DNA of 39,154 nt from Candidatus Woesearchaeota archaeon (GTDB lineage Archaea > Nanobdellota > Nanobdellia > Woesearchaeales > UBA10216), in contig NZCN01000006.1 in the NCBI GenBank assembly GCA_002688315.1, positions 1-39,154 of the forward strand, written 5' to 3'. Below are positions 24,252 through 33,636 of the stretch, piece by piece. The position numbers and the translations under genes are program-made. The notes beneath the pieces are model-generated. The model searched no databases, had not been told where the DNA came from, and saw only the letters and a list, made by a program, of their open reading frames with translations. The stretch's first letter is position 1, and the number at the start of each line of letters is the position of its first letter.

Positions 24252-24600
24252 TAACAACAGCGATAAAAGAACTAAAAATCACAATGTTAGTAAACAACAG
24301 TATTTCCTGACAGCAGAAGCATTGCTAAAATACCTGCTTGGAAAAAACGAGCGCATAACTACCTTAATTCTGTGCAAGAACATGGATTGTGATTTAATAA
24401 CTACTGATTACGAGCTTTACCAGGCATTTGGAAGCATAAAGAAATACGACAATGTTACAAAAGCAAAGCTTGTCAAGCTTTTTGAAAACGTTGACATATT
24501 ATCGCATAGAAAAGAAAGAGGAAAAGAAAAGAAAATACTGACTCACGAAAGAGTTGAACAGCTAAGAAACAAATCCTTGGGGGATGATAAAAATGAGTAA
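24232..24600 (+). CDS. Uncharacterised protein between grpE and dnaK
   Basis: A 122-aa protein starting at an ATG preceded by GGTGGAAAAG, overlapping grpE by 20 bp and dnaK by 8 bp, so all three are probably translated together. The core (residues about 20-100) has a helix [18 protein letters not shown], a [24 protein letters not shown] stretch that resembles the C-terminal part of a PIN-like fold (D at the end of a strand, then TTD), and a charged tail. Catalytic residues are not complete enough to call it a nuclease. The position suggests a partner or regulator of the DnaK system. Confidence 0.75.
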   Translation: MKMEINDNNSDKRTKNHNVSKQQYFLTAEALLKYLLGKNERITTLILCKNMDCDLITTDYELYQAFGSIKKYDNVTKAKLVKLFENVDILSHRKERGKEKKILTHERVEQLRNKSLGDDKNE

Positions 24601-26455
24601 AATCGTAGGCGTAGATTTAGGTACAAGCAACTCGGCAGCTTCTTTTTTAGAAGCAGGAAAGCCAAAAATAATTCCAAGCGCAGAAGGCGCTACGCAGTAC
24701 GGCAAAGCATTTCCTTCTGTAGTTGCGTTTACAAAAGACGAGCAGCTCTTAGTCGGAGAACCGGCAAGAAGGCAGGCTGTAAGCAATCCTGAAAGAACGA
24801 TAACTGCTGCAAAAAGAAAAATTGGTTCAGACCACAAGTACAAAATTAACGGCAAAGAGTACACTCCTCAGCAAATATCAGCGTATGTTCTGCAGAAAAT
24901 TAAGAAAGATGCAGAAGAGTTTTTAGGGGATAAAGTTGAGAAAGCAGTAATAACTGTTCCTGCTTATTTCAATGATGATCAAAGACAGGCAACTAAAGAT
25001 GCGGGAGCTATTGCAGACCTTGAAGTTATCAGGCTGGTTAACGAGCCGACTGCAGCAGCATTTGCATACGGACTTGACAAAACAGGTAAAGAATTAACAG
25101 TTCTGGTGTTTGATTTTGGAGGCGGAACATTAGACGTAACAATAATGCAAATGTCTGGTGAAGGAGTTTTCGAAGTTAAATCAACCCACGGTGATACACA
25201 GCTTGGCGGAACAGATATGGACGAAGCGTTGACTGACTTTCTTGTAGAAGAATTCAAAAAAGCAGAAGGCATTGATATAACAAATGACTCTGCTGCAATG
25301 CAAAGACTGCTTGAAGCTGCTGAAAAAGCAAAGATAGAACTGTCAACAACACTGGAGACAGACATAAACCTGCCTTTCCTTTCAGCTACAAATGAAGGAC
25401 CAAAGCACTTCCAGCACAAGCTAACCAGAGCAAAGCTTGAATCATTAGTAAATCCAATCATAGAGCGTTGCAGAAAATCAATGGAGCAAGCCATAGAAGA
25501 CGCTAAGTTAACAAACGAAGATCTTGATAAAATTATACTGGTTGGAGGCCCAACAAGAATGCCTGCTGTCCAAAAATTTGTAGAAGAAGTAGCAGGTAAG
25601 AAAGTAGAACGCGGCATAGATCCAATGGAATGTGTTGCAATGGGCGCTGCAATACAAGCAGGAATACTTGCTGGAGACGTAAAAGATGTTTTGTTGCTGG
25701 ATGTAACACCACTTTCTCTAGGTATAGAGACACTTGGCGGCATAAACACTCAGTTGATAGAGAAAAACACAACAATTCCAACAAAGAAAAGCCAAACATT
25801 CAGCACAGCAGCAGATAATCAGCCTGCAGTAAGCATAGTTGTGCTGCAAGGCGAACGCTCAATGTCTGCTGATAACAAGAAGCTTGGAACCTTTGATTTA
25901 GTTGGCATACCGCCAGCTCCTAGAGGAATTCCACAAATAGAAGTTACATTTGACATAGACGCAGACGGCATAGTACACGTAACTGCAAAGGATTTGGGAA
26001 CAGGAAAAGAGCAGTCTATCAAGATAACTGCATCTCAAAAGCTTGACAAAGATGAAATAGAAAAAATGAAAAAGCAAGCAGAAGAGCATTCAGAAGAAGA
26101 TAAAAAAAGAAAGGAAGATATTGAAACAATTAATCAAGCAGACACTTTGATTTACACCACTGAAAAAACTTTTAAAGAGCTTAAAGGAAAAGTGGATGAG
26201 TCAAAGATTGCTGAAGTAAAGAAAGAAGTTAATGAGCTTAAAGAACTCATGAAACCTGAAAAGAAAGATATTGCAAAAATAAAAGAAAAACTAGAGCAAG
26301 TAAACAAAGTATTCCAGGCAGTATCCACTGAAATGTATCAAAAAGCAGCCCAGGCCCAGCAAGCAAAGACACAGCCGCAAAAAGACTCAAAAAAAGAGAA
26401 GAAAGATAAAGTAGTGGATGCAGATTACAAAGTCAAAGACGACAAGAAGAAATAG
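24593..26455 (+). CDS. dnaK: Molecular chaperone DnaK (Hsp70)
   Basis: A 620-aa Hsp70. The ATPase domain is seen from [11 protein letters not shown], the [17 protein letters not shown] segment and [10 protein letters not shown]; the substrate-binding domain from [17 protein letters not shown] and the helical lid follow, with a lysine-rich C-terminus (KDDKKK). ATG 24593 is chosen because GGGGATGAT lies before it; an in-frame ATG at 24584 overlaps that sequence. It works with the flanking GrpE and DnaJ. DnaK is patchy in archaea and is thought to have been acquired from bacteria. Confidence 0.97.
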   Translation: MSKIVGVDLGTSNSAASFLEAGKPKIIPSAEGATQYGKAFPSVVAFTKDEQLLVGEPARRQAVSNPERTITAAKRKIGSDHKYKINGKEYTPQQISAYVLQKIKKDAEEFLGDKVEKAVITVPAYFNDDQRQATKDAGAIADLEVIRLVNEPTAAAFAYGLDKTGKELTVLVFDFGGGTLDVTIMQMSGEGVFEVKSTHGDTQLGGTDMDEALTDFLVEEFKKAEGIDITNDSAAMQRLLEAAEKAKIELSTTLETDINLPFLSATNEGPKHFQHKLTRAKLESLVNPIIERCRKSMEQAIEDAKLTNEDLDKIILVGGPTRMPAVQKFVEEVAGKKVERGIDPMECVAMGAAIQAGILAGDVKDVLLLDVTPLSLGIETLGGINTQLIEKNTTIPTKKSQTFSTAADNQPAVSIVVLQGERSMSADNKKLGTFDLVGIPPAPRGIPQIEVTFDIDADGIVHVTAKDLGTGKEQSIKITASQKLDKDEIEKMKKQAEEHSEEDKKRKEDIETINQADTLIYTTEKTFKELKGKVDESKIAEVKKEVNELKELMKPEKKDIAKIKEKLEQVNKVFQAVSTEMYQKAAQAQQAKTQPQKDSKKEKKDKVVDADYKVKDDKKK

Positions 26456-26464
26456 GATGAAATA

Positions 26465-27067
26465 ATGATTAAATGCGTAATCTTTGATTTGGGAGGTGTT
26501 ATACTAAATAATTATCCCATGCGCGCCTGCAAAAGACTGGCAAAGCATTGTCCTTTAACTCCTGATGAGGTTGCATGGTTTGCCCCAAAGAGAATGCATA
26601 AACTTATGGACACTGGCAAGATAAGCAAAAAAAAGCTATATCAGCAAGCTGTTAAAAATCTTGGATTGAAAAACATTACGCAGAAACGGTTTGAAGAAAT
26701 ATACGCAAACATTTTCACAAGCAACAAGCCTGTCCAAGACCTTGTTAAGAAGCTCAGTAAAAACTACAAATTACTGCTTTTGTCAAACACAGATGATATT
26801 CATTTTACCCATGTGAAAAAGAAATTCCCTATTTTGAAACTATTTAAACACTTAATAGTTTCATATGAGGTTGGTTATGTTAAACCTAGTAAACAAATAT
26901 ACGAAGAAGCACTGAAAAAATCAGGCTTTGCTGCCAAAGAATGCGTATTTATTGATGATCACAAAGAAAATGTACCAGGCGCAAAGAAATTAGGAATAAA
27001 AGGATTGCATTACACTACCGCTGCAAAGCTTAAAAAAGACTTGAAAAGTTACGGAGCGAAATTTTAA
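26465..27067 (+). CDS. HAD-superfamily hydrolase
   Basis: A 200-aa HAD hydrolase of the subfamily IA/YihX-like type. Motif I is CVIFDLGGVI (with Gly two residues after the nucleophilic Asp, as often in this group), motif II LLLLSNTD, motif III Lys in VKPSKQIYEEAL, and motif IV VFIDDHKENV. It probably removes phosphate from a small metabolite. It lies between dnaK and dnaJ, 9 bp after dnaK and directly abutting dnaJ, so it is co-expressed with the chaperones for unclear reasons. Confidence 0.9.
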   Translation: MIKCVIFDLGGVILNNYPMRACKRLAKHCPLTPDEVAWFAPKRMHKLMDTGKISKKKLYQQAVKNLGLKNITQKRFEEIYANIFTSNKPVQDLVKKLSKNYKLLLLSNTDDIHFTHVKKKFPILKLFKHLIVSYEVGYVKPSKQIYEEALKKSGFAAKECVFIDDHKENVPGAKKLGIKGLHYTTAAKLKKDLKSYGAKF

Positions 27068-28156
27068 ATGGCAAAAGACTATTATGATGTTTTGGGAGTT
27101 TCCAAGAACGCTTCAAAAGCAGAAGTAAAAAAAGCTTATTTAAGACTGGCAAAAAAATACCATCCAGACCTTAACAAAGAAGCTGACGCTTCTGAAAAAT
27201 TCAAAGAAATTAATGAGGCAGCTTCTGTTCTTGGCGACGATAAAAAACGAGAGCAGTACGACCGTTTTGGAACAACTTCTTCAGGCTTTGGAGCAGGAGC
27301 TGGAGGATTTGATTTTGGAGATATGCAGGGCTTTGGCTTTGACTTTGGAGAAATATTTGACCGTTTTTTCAACCAAAGAGCAGGTTTCGGAAGGCAGCGC
27401 AGAGCAAGAGGAGCTGACCTGCATTATGACTTAGAAATTGATTTGGAAGAAGTTGCATCTGGAATCACTAAAAACATTCACTTGCCTAGACTTGAGCCAT
27501 GCACTAAATGTGATGGAACAGGCGCAGAACATAAAAATGATATTAAGACATGCGAAGACTGCAACGGCCATGGAGCTGTTCAGCAAACCCAAAATATTGC
27601 TTTTGGAACATTTACAGCAACAACTGTCTGCAGAAAATGCAAAGGAACAGGCCAATTTATTAAAAATGCATGCAAACTATGTGATGGCGAAGGAAGAGTA
27701 GAAAAAAGCAGGACCATAGAAGTAAAAGTTCCTGCTGGAATCGACACAGGAAACGCATTGAGAATCGGCGGAGAAGGCGAAGCAGGAGAGCACGGCGCTG
27801 CTCAGGGAGATTTGTACATAACAATTCACGTAAGGCACCATAAGCTATTTGAAAGAGAAAACAATGACCTGAAAATAGAAATTCCCATAAGCTTTACAAC
27901 AGCAGTTCTTGGAGGAGACCTTGAAGTGCCGACTCTGGAAGGAAAAGCCACGCTTAAAATTCCTGCAGGAACCCAGGCAAACACTGTTTTCAGAATGAAA
28001 AACAAAGGAATTCCTGATTTAAACACAGGAGCTAAAGGCAGCGAGAATGTTGAAGTTATTGTTAACGTGCCTAAGAAACTCACAAAAAAGCAAAAAACGC
28101 TTTTGAAAGACTTCGCAAAAGAAGAGAAAAAAAGCTTTTTGAAGAAGATTTTCTAG
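27068..28156 (+). CDS. dnaJ: Co-chaperone DnaJ (Hsp40)
   Basis: A 362-aa type I Hsp40. The J domain (residues 1-65) contains YHPDLN with the HPD tripeptide that stimulates DnaK ATPase. A Gly/Phe-rich linker ([12 protein letters not shown]) follows, then four zinc-finger repeats ([32 protein letters not shown]) and the C-terminal substrate-binding domains. It begins immediately after the HAD stop codon. Confidence 0.96.
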   Translation: MAKDYYDVLGVSKNASKAEVKKAYLRLAKKYHPDLNKEADASEKFKEINEAASVLGDDKKREQYDRFGTTSSGFGAGAGGFDFGDMQGFGFDFGEIFDRFFNQRAGFGRQRRARGADLHYDLEIDLEEVASGITKNIHLPRLEPCTKCDGTGAEHKNDIKTCEDCNGHGAVQQTQNIAFGTFTATTVCRKCKGTGQFIKNACKLCDGEGRVEKSRTIEVKVPAGIDTGNALRIGGEGEAGEHGAAQGDLYITIHVRHHKLFERENNDLKIEIPISFTTAVLGGDLEVPTLEGKATLKIPAGTQANTVFRMKNKGIPDLNTGAKGSENVEVIVNVPKKLTKKQKTLLKDFAKEEKKSFLKKIF

Positions 28157-28180
28157 AGAATAGAAAGAGTTAAGTAATTG

Positions 28181-28597
28181 TTACTGAATTAATTGCTCAT
28201 ATAATCTATGAGTTTTCCAAGTCTTAATATTATTTTGTCTTTCAAAATGTTTATCATCACTCCATATGCCATCGTTATCTATCGCTAAAGCCAAAGCAAT
28301 AAATGGCGTGTCGTCTGGATCAATATTATCCATAATCTTTTTTGCTTCATTCATTTTTTTATCTATTATAGAATCATCAACAACAGAAACCTTTCTGAAT
28401 AGCATTGAAAGCGTAGTATCAAACTCCTCTTCTGTGAGCTTTGATACCTCTAACAACCTTTGCCTATGCTCCTCAATTTCTGATTCAGTAACTCTAACAC
28501 TTAGAAATTCAAATTTTTCAGACAATAAAATTTCCCTAGAAACAGAATCCTTTACCAAAGCAGCAATTATCCTGTTAGTGTTTACAATAAGCCTCAT
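28181..28597 (-). CDS. PIN-domain protein with altered active site (putative VapC-like toxin)
   Basis: A 138-aa PIN-family protein with the pattern LIVNTNRIIAAL at the N-terminus, SEIEEH, then DPDDTPFIALALAI and IWSDDKHF. The first catalytic acidic residue, Asp in the usual V-D-T/S-N, is Asn6 here, while the later acids remain. The related protein at 36117-36545 has the normal VVDSN. The nuclease may thus be inactive or weakened. It is co-transcribed with the RHH antitoxin upstream, overlapping it by 4 bp. Confidence 0.85.
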   Translation of the reverse strand: MRLIVNTNRIIAALVKDSVSREILLSEKFEFLSVRVTESEIEEHRQRLLEVSKLTEEEFDTTLSMLFRKVSVVDDSIIDKKMNEAKKIMDNIDPDDTPFIALALAIDNDGIWSDDKHFERQNNIKTWKTHRLYEQLIQ

Positions 28598-28815
28598 TTA
28601 CTAAACCTTTTCCTCATACTTGCTTTGATTTTGTGACCTATTATTTCAGCATCTTTTTCTGTCAATCTGCTTTTTTCAAGTAATTTTTCCATCAATTCAA
28701 CTTCAATTAGTTTTTTTTCAAAAGCCTGTCTGGCCACATCGCTCCATTTAAATTCTGTGTGTTTCTTCATTTTTTCATGAAGTTTCTCAGGTACTGACAA
28801 AGTCATATTAACCAT
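28594..28815 (-). CDS. RHH antitoxin (VapB-like)
   Basis: A 73-aa ribbon-helix-helix protein (MVNMTLSVPEKLHEKMKKH, then WSDVARQAFEKKL) with a basic C-terminal helix for toxin binding. GGTGAT just ahead fixes the start at 28815. It is closely similar in layout to the antitoxin at 36546-36788. A 16-bp perfect palindrome lies between its TATA box and its start. Confidence 0.85.
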   Translation of the reverse strand: MVNMTLSVPEKLHEKMKKHTEFKWSDVARQAFEKKLIEVELMEKLLEKSRLTEKDAEIIGHKIKASMRKRFSK

Positions 28816-28834
28816 TTTTATCACCTATGTGAGT

Positions 28835-28850
28835 TATGTGTTAACACATA
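28835..28850. promoter_or_regulatory. 16-bp palindromic operator of the RHH/PIN module
   Basis: TATGTGTTAACACATA is a perfect palindrome, located just downstream of the minus-strand TATA box (TTTTATATATG, about 28845-28858) and 20 bp before the antitoxin ATG. RHH antitoxins commonly bind such palindromes to repress their own operon. Confidence 0.75.
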
Positions 28851-28994
28851 TATAAAACTTTCTGTTTTCCAGCAGTTTCTATATAATTATGCGAAGAATC
28901 GAAAGGATGATAAGATCGCGAGCACAAACGAAACCTTTAAATACGAGCAAGGTATACACTAAGAATAAGGTTTCTGAGGAGTTTTGACTAAAAA

Positions 28995-29639
28995 ATGGCA
29001 GATTCGGAAATAAAAGTTAAGAAAGGCACAACAACTGTTGGACTAATCTGTAAAGACGGGATAGTTCTGGCTGCAGAGAAAAGAGCCACTATTGGCGGGT
29101 TTATAGCAGACAAAAAAGCAGAGAAAATAGTCCTAATAACAGATAAAATGGCATTGACAACTGCCGGAACTGTTAGCGATGCACAACTAATTGTTAAACT
29201 AGTGAGAGCAGAGCTAAAGCTAAAGCAAGTTCGAACAAACCGCGAGTCAACACTCAAAGAAGCAGCAAACCTTCTCGGAGGAATGATTTACGGCAACATA
29301 AGAAAATTTTCCGCAATACCAGGCATAACACAATTTCTTTTAGCAGGCGTAGACGATCAAGGAACACATTTGTATGACTTGTTTGTAGACGGTTCAGTTA
29401 TAGACATTACTGACTATGTTTCTTCAGGTTCAGGAAGCATAATTGTTTACGGCATCCTTGAAGCTTTATACAAAAAAGACATGACTATTAAAGAAGGAAC
29501 CGAATTAGCATTGAAATCAATAAATGCAGCAATACAAAGAGACTCTGCAAGTGGAAACGGAATTGTTGTTTATACAATTACGAACGCTGGCATTAAGAAA
29601 ATCTTAGACAAGAACATGGAAGCAATGCTTAAAATGTAA
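28995..29639 (+). CDS. psmB: Proteasome beta subunit
   Basis: A 214-aa beta subunit of the 20S proteasome. An 11-residue propeptide (MADSEIKVKKG) would be cleaved to expose the catalytic Thr of TTTVGL. The E-x-R pattern in LAAEKRATIGGF and the conserved Lys in the following segment (ADKKAEKI) complete the active site. C-terminal SGSGS and the later helices are normal. A TATA-like CCTTTAAATAC lies about 55 bp upstream and GAGGAG lies 13 bp before the ATG. The aCPSF1 gene follows at 61 bp, probably in the same operon. Confidence 0.95.
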   Translation: MADSEIKVKKGTTTVGLICKDGIVLAAEKRATIGGFIADKKAEKIVLITDKMALTTAGTVSDAQLIVKLVRAELKLKQVRTNRESTLKEAANLLGGMIYGNIRKFSAIPGITQFLLAGVDDQGTHLYDLFVDGSVIDITDYVSSGSGSIIVYGILEALYKKDMTIKEGTELALKSINAAIQRDSASGNGIVVYTITNAGIKKILDKNMEAMLKM

Positions 29640-29700
29640 TGCCTTGTCTCTTAATGATAATGAACATAAAATTTCTAAAGAAATCAAAAAGGCAGTTCTC

Positions 29701-31593
29701 ATGGCTGACATAATAAAAGAAATACTGAAAAACCTTCCGGAAGAAAAAATAAGCGTAGCAGCTTTTGAAGGCGCAAATATAGTGCTCTACACAAAAGACG
29801 CAAACTTTTTTCTGAACAACGAAGGCATGATAAAAAAAGCAGTTGATGAAGTGAGGAAACGCATAGAACTTCGCTCTGACCCAAGCATAACAGCAGACCA
29901 AGACAAAGCAGAAGACATAATTAAAAAACTGGTTCCAAAAGAAGCAAAAGTTGCCAACATACTCTTTGACCAGCAAAGAAGCCAGGTTGTTATCGAAGCA
30001 GAAAAACCTGGGCTGGCTATTGGAAAACAAGGAAGCATACTCCACGACATAAGAAAAGAGACCTTATGGGTTCCAATAATAAGAAGAACACCTGCACTAC
30101 GCTCAAAAATCATAGAAAACATAAGAGCAGTTCTTTATCAATATTCTGACTACAGAAGAAAATTCCTTGACAAAATCGGCCACAGAATATACGATGGCTG
30201 GATAAGAGGAAAAAAGAACGAATGGATTAGAGCAACCTATCTTGGAGGAGGACGGCAAGTAGGAAGAAGCTGCATATTGCTGCAAACACCAGAATCAAGA
30301 GTTATGCTGGACTGCGGAGTTGATGTAGCAAGCTCAACAGAGCCATACCCATTCTTAGAATCACCAGACTTTAACATAAACGAACTGGATGCTGTAATAA
30401 TAAGCCACGCTCACCTTGACCACATAGGATTTCTGCCTTACTTGTTTAAGTTTGGATACCGCGGCCCTGTATACATGACAGAACCATCACGCGATATAGG
30501 AGCACTTTTGCTTTTAGACTTTGTAAAAATAATGAAATCAGAAAACAAAGAACCTCTTTTTGACGTGGATGACATAAAAGAAATGGTAAAACACACAGTA
30601 ACACTTAATTATGAAGAAGTTACTGATGTTACCCCTGATGTTCGTATTACTCTATACAACGCAGGGCATGTTCTCGGAAGCTCAATGATACACTTGCACG
30701 TTGGAAACGGACTTCATAATCTCTTATACACTGGAGACATGAAATATGGAAAAACACAAATGCTCGAGCCAGCAGCAACAAAATTCCCAAGACTGGAAAC
30801 ACTAATGCTGGAATCAACCTACGGCGGAAAAGAAAACATAGGCACTTCAAGAGAAGAAACCGATGAAAACATGGCAGAATTTATAATAGAAGTAGCTAAG
30901 AAAAAAGGAAAAGTTCTTCTCCCTGTCCTTGGTTCAGGACGCGCTCAAGAAATAATGGTCACTATTCACAACCTTGTAAAAGCCGGGCGTTTGGAACCTT
31001 TGCCAGTATACATAGACGGAATGGTATGGGACATAACAGCAATTCATACAGCATACCCTGAATTTCTGAATTCAACCTTAAGAAGGCAAATATTCCACAA
31101 AGATGAAAACCCATTCCTCTGGGAAATGTTTAAAGAAGTTGGAAGCCAGAAAGAACGAAAACAAGTCATAGAATCAACAGGACCTTGCGTAATCATAGCA
31201 ACATCCGGAATGCTTGTAGGAGGTCCATCTGTTGAATACCTGCGCGCATTAGGAGAAGACCCTAAAAACGCAATGGCTTTGACTTGCTACCAAGGAGAAG
31301 GCTCACTTGGAAGAAGAATTCAAAGAGGAGAGCGTGAAATCGCCTTTAGTAACGGCTCTAAGCAGGAAGTACTCCAGCTAAAATGCAGAACAGAAACAAT
31401 TGAAGGCTTTAGCGCCCATTCAAACAGAAAGCAACTGCTTGACTTTATCTACCAATGCAGCCCAAGACCTAAAAAAGTCATAGTCAACCACGGCGAATCT
31501 TCAAAATGCCTTGACTTGGCAAGCGGAATACACAAACTAAACAGAATAGAGACTTCTGCTCCAAGAAACCTTGACTCAGTAAGAATAAAATAA
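29701..31593 (+). CDS. aCPSF1 ribonuclease (KH and beta-CASP metallo-beta-lactamase)
   Basis: A 630-aa archaeal homologue of CPSF73 that ends transcripts by 3'-end cleavage. Two N-terminal KH domains (GxxG in IGKQG, residues 107-111), then the metallo-beta-lactamase domain with HAHLDHIGF (236-241), GHVLGSS and TGDMKYG, and the beta-CASP insert with ESTYGG. The C-terminal part has SAHSNRKQLLDF and NHGESSK. The ATG at 29701 gives the family's usual N-terminus; the frame is open upstream to a TTG at 29644, which cannot be excluded. The gene directly follows psmB. Confidence 0.94.
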   Translation: MADIIKEILKNLPEEKISVAAFEGANIVLYTKDANFFLNNEGMIKKAVDEVRKRIELRSDPSITADQDKAEDIIKKLVPKEAKVANILFDQQRSQVVIEAEKPGLAIGKQGSILHDIRKETLWVPIIRRTPALRSKIIENIRAVLYQYSDYRRKFLDKIGHRIYDGWIRGKKNEWIRATYLGGGRQVGRSCILLQTPESRVMLDCGVDVASSTEPYPFLESPDFNINELDAVIISHAHLDHIGFLPYLFKFGYRGPVYMTEPSRDIGALLLLDFVKIMKSENKEPLFDVDDIKEMVKHTVTLNYEEVTDVTPDVRITLYNAGHVLGSSMIHLHVGNGLHNLLYTGDMKYGKTQMLEPAATKFPRLETLMLESTYGGKENIGTSREETDENMAEFIIEVAKKKGKVLLPVLGSGRAQEIMVTIHNLVKAGRLEPLPVYIDGMVWDITAIHTAYPEFLNSTLRRQIFHKDENPFLWEMFKEVGSQKERKQVIESTGPCVIIATSGMLVGGPSVEYLRALGEDPKNAMALTCYQGEGSLGRRIQRGEREIAFSNGSKQEVLQLKCRTETIEGFSAHSNRKQLLDFIYQCSPRPKKVIVNHGESSKCLDLASGIHKLNRIETSAPRNLDSVRIK

Positions 31594-31595
31594 GC

Positions 31596-31883
31596 TTAAC
31601 TATTTTCTGAATCTCTCCACTGATAAACTTTATCATGGTGGTCATAATAGTAAACATCCACAACCTTATCTTTGTGATTTATTTTAAAAATTAACACAAA
31701 ATGTTTATCAATATGAACTCTGTTAAATGTTTGAAAAGGTTTTCTTAAGAATTTGTATTCGTGCTGAGGATGCTCTCTTATGCTAAGAAGTTTCTTATTA
31801 ATTATTCTTAACTGATTCGGATTTTTATTTGCGAGCTTCTTAAATATCTTATCTACTTCAGGTTTTATGCCTAAATCATACAT
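31596..31883 (-). CDS. RelE/ParE-family toxin
   Basis: A 95-aa protein with the RelE/ParE fold: IKPEVDKIFKKLANKNPNQLRIINKKLLSI helices, then strands ending in HFVLIFKINHKDKVVDVYYYDHHDKVY. The C-terminal His and Tyr residues fit an mRNA interferase of the RelE/YoeB type. The gene abuts the convergent aCPSF1 gene and follows the antitoxin by 1 bp. Confidence 0.8.
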   Translation of the reverse strand: MYDLGIKPEVDKIFKKLANKNPNQLRIINKKLLSIREHPQHEYKFLRKPFQTFNRVHIDKHFVLIFKINHKDKVVDVYYYDHHDKVYQWRDSENS

Positions 31884-31884
31884 T

Positions 31885-32115
31885 CTATTTCAATCCATAT
31901 CTTTTTTCAAAATCTTTTACCCGAATACTTCTTTGTTTCTGTATTCGCTTGATTTTTTCAATAAACTCAGGTCTCAATTCTGGTTCCTCTTCTTCTATGT
32001 ACTTGCTGACAACAAACTCTATAGCTTCGCCTTTATCGTTTAAATCATACTTTGCTTTCACAACATTCAATGCTCTATTTGTATTTTCATCGAGTTTAAT
32101 CAACGCTTTAACCAT
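31885..32115 (-). CDS. Antitoxin of the RelE-like module
   Basis: A 76-aa protein with an N-terminal RHH-like ribbon (VKALIKLDENTNRALNVVKAKYDLNDKGEAIEF), a helix and an acidic-then-basic C-terminal tail (EEEEPELRPEFIEKIKRIQ) for wrapping the toxin. It resembles short archaeal DUF2683-type antitoxins. AAGTGATAT precedes the ATG, and a TATA box TTATAAATAAG lies about 32 bp upstream with the short inverted repeat AAGTtgcACTT next to it. Confidence 0.78.
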   Translation of the reverse strand: MVKALIKLDENTNRALNVVKAKYDLNDKGEAIEFVVSKYIEEEEPELRPEFIEKIKRIQKQRSIRVKDFEKRYGLK

Positions 32116-32240
32116 TTATATCACTTTATTTTAACTAAGTGCAACTTATTTATAATGCTTTTGTTTATTCATTACTGACTCTTTTCTATAAAATAAAGTA
32201 ATCGCAACTTTTATAAGAAAGCACACTAACTCTAAAAATT

Positions 32241-33122
32241 ATGCAGGAAATAATCATAGTAATTGCACTTGCCGTGCTAGCAGCCGGAAGCTATACAGAC
32301 ATTAAAAAAAGAGAAGTTCCTGACTGGCTCAACTATGGCTTAATGGTGTTCGGATTAGGAACTAACCTTCTGTTATCAATTGTATTCTGGACATGGACTT
32401 ACATTGCTTACAGCATAACAGGAATGCTTGCCTTTTTTGCTATAGCTTATGTTATGTTCTACACAGGACAATGGGGTGGAGGAGACAGCAAAATGCTTAT
32501 CGGATTAGGAGCTGTTTTCGGACTTCCATTATCACTGACAAGCCCATACCTTAATTCAAACAGCTTCCTGATATCCTTTTGGTTTAACCTTCTTTTAGCC
32601 GGAGTGATTTACGCATTTTTGTGGAGCATTATCATAGCTGTAAGAAACAGGAAAAAATTTGTGAAAGAAGCAAAGATAAGGCTTAATAAAAATGTAAAAA
32701 CAAGAAGAACCTTGTTGTTAATAGCAACTATGATTTTTTTAGCTTCCCTTGTTGTTGATGATTACCTAACCAAGCTTCTCCTAGCAACTTTTGCATCGCT
32801 TTCAATCCTTATGATTTACATGTCAGTGTTCTCAAAATCTGTTGAAAAAGTCGGCATGCTCAAGCTGGTGAAGCCTGAAGTTTTGACAGAAGGAGACTGG
32901 ATAGCGAAAAACATTTCTTCAGGAAAAAAAATAATTGCAGGGCCAAAAGATTTGGGAATTTCCAAAAAACAGATAAAACAACTCAACAAACTTTATTCAC
33001 AGAAAAAAATAAAAAAAGTTTTGATAAAAGTAGGAATTCCGTTTGTTCCAAGCTTTCTTGTTGCGTTTATCGTGACTATATTTTATGGAAACATTCTTTT
33101 GAAATGGGTGAATATTTTTTAA
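32241..33122 (+). CDS. Archaeal prepilin/preflagellin peptidase (A24 family)
   Basis: A 293-aa membrane aspartic protease that cleaves class III signal peptides of archaeal pilins or archaellins. The two catalytic aspartates are Asp20 in SYTDIKKREVPDWL and Asp82 in GGGDSKML. About six to seven hydrophobic segments are present, with a soluble region (residues 215-275) before the last transmembrane helix. A TATA box CTTTTATAAG lies about 30 bp before the ATG. Confidence 0.9.
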   Translation: MQEIIIVIALAVLAAGSYTDIKKREVPDWLNYGLMVFGLGTNLLLSIVFWTWTYIAYSITGMLAFFAIAYVMFYTGQWGGGDSKMLIGLGAVFGLPLSLTSPYLNSNSFLISFWFNLLLAGVIYAFLWSIIIAVRNRKKFVKEAKIRLNKNVKTRRTLLLIATMIFLASLVVDDYLTKLLLATFASLSILMIYMSVFSKSVEKVGMLKLVKPEVLTEGDWIAKNISSGKKIIAGPKDLGISKKQIKQLNKLYSQKKIKKVLIKVGIPFVPSFLVAFIVTIFYGNILLKWVNIF

Positions 33123-33634
33123 GGAAGCCTATTTAACTGCTTTAGCATATAATCGTCTTCGTTGGTAGGAATAGTTTCATGCGCGTCATCAACAGTTAAT
33201 GCTTTTTTCTCTTCCTTTTCAAAACCGCCTATGGTATCTGTTTGCTCCTTAAGCTGAAGTTCAACAGTAGACATCTCTTCGTCATCAAACTTTTTTGGCG
33301 TCCAATTAAAACCAAGACCGTCGTTCTCTGAGCGGGGAACAATATTTATCGCAAAATGAGCAATGCGCTGGCCTGCAGAAATTCCATTTTCGATAATTAT
33401 GTTAATGCCGTGAACCCTTAGAGTTTCAAAAACACTTGTTGAAACAGTATTTGTAACATTAAACAAATGCCCTGCAATGAAATCAGGAATCTGCTCAAGA
33501 ATAGTGAAATGCTCTTTAGGAATAACAAGAACATGGCCAAGGCTTGCTGGAACAGGACTTAAAGCCACAACTAACTTGTCATCCTCAAAAAGCTTCTCCC
33601 CTTTTTCAACTATTTCGCAATAATCACAGTTCAT
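33119..33634 (-). CDS. HIT-like protein lacking the catalytic histidines
   Basis: A 171-aa HIT-fold protein. The N-terminal CxxC (NCDYCEIVEKGE), the GHVLVIPKEHF segment and the final HFAINIVPR identify the fold. In the HIT motif (His-x-His-x-His-x-x) only the first His (H93) remains; positions 95 and 97 are Ala and Asn. The nucleophile is therefore missing and hydrolysis or transfer at nucleotide phosphates is unlikely. It may bind nucleotides as a sensor or form a heterodimer with its neighbour. GGAGATTAACT links it to the upstream HIT gene, 2 bp before. Confidence 0.82.
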   Translation of the reverse strand: MNCDYCEIVEKGEKLFEDDKLVVALSPVPASLGHVLVIPKEHFTILEQIPDFIAGHLFNVTNTVSTSVFETLRVHGINIIIENGISAGQRIAHFAINIVPRSENDGLGFNWTPKKFDDEEMSTVELQLKEQTDTIGGFEKEEKKALTVDDAHETIPTNEDDYMLKQLNRLP

Positions 33635-33636
33635 AG

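Noticed and set aside
24979-25749. A 256-codon open frame antisense to dnaK
   Set aside because: dnaK is unambiguous here; the frame has the composition of a reverse-strand shadow (many Ser, Pro, Ile) and no ribosome-binding site.
28890-28988. A 32-codon frame between the RHH antitoxin and psmB
   Set aside because: It contains the psmB TATA region and has no ribosome-binding site; more likely promoter and leader DNA.
28851-28994. A dnaJ 3'-end remnant beyond the RHH/PIN module
   Set aside because: A few AT-rich triplets resemble the dnaJ end, but no continuous match could be aligned.
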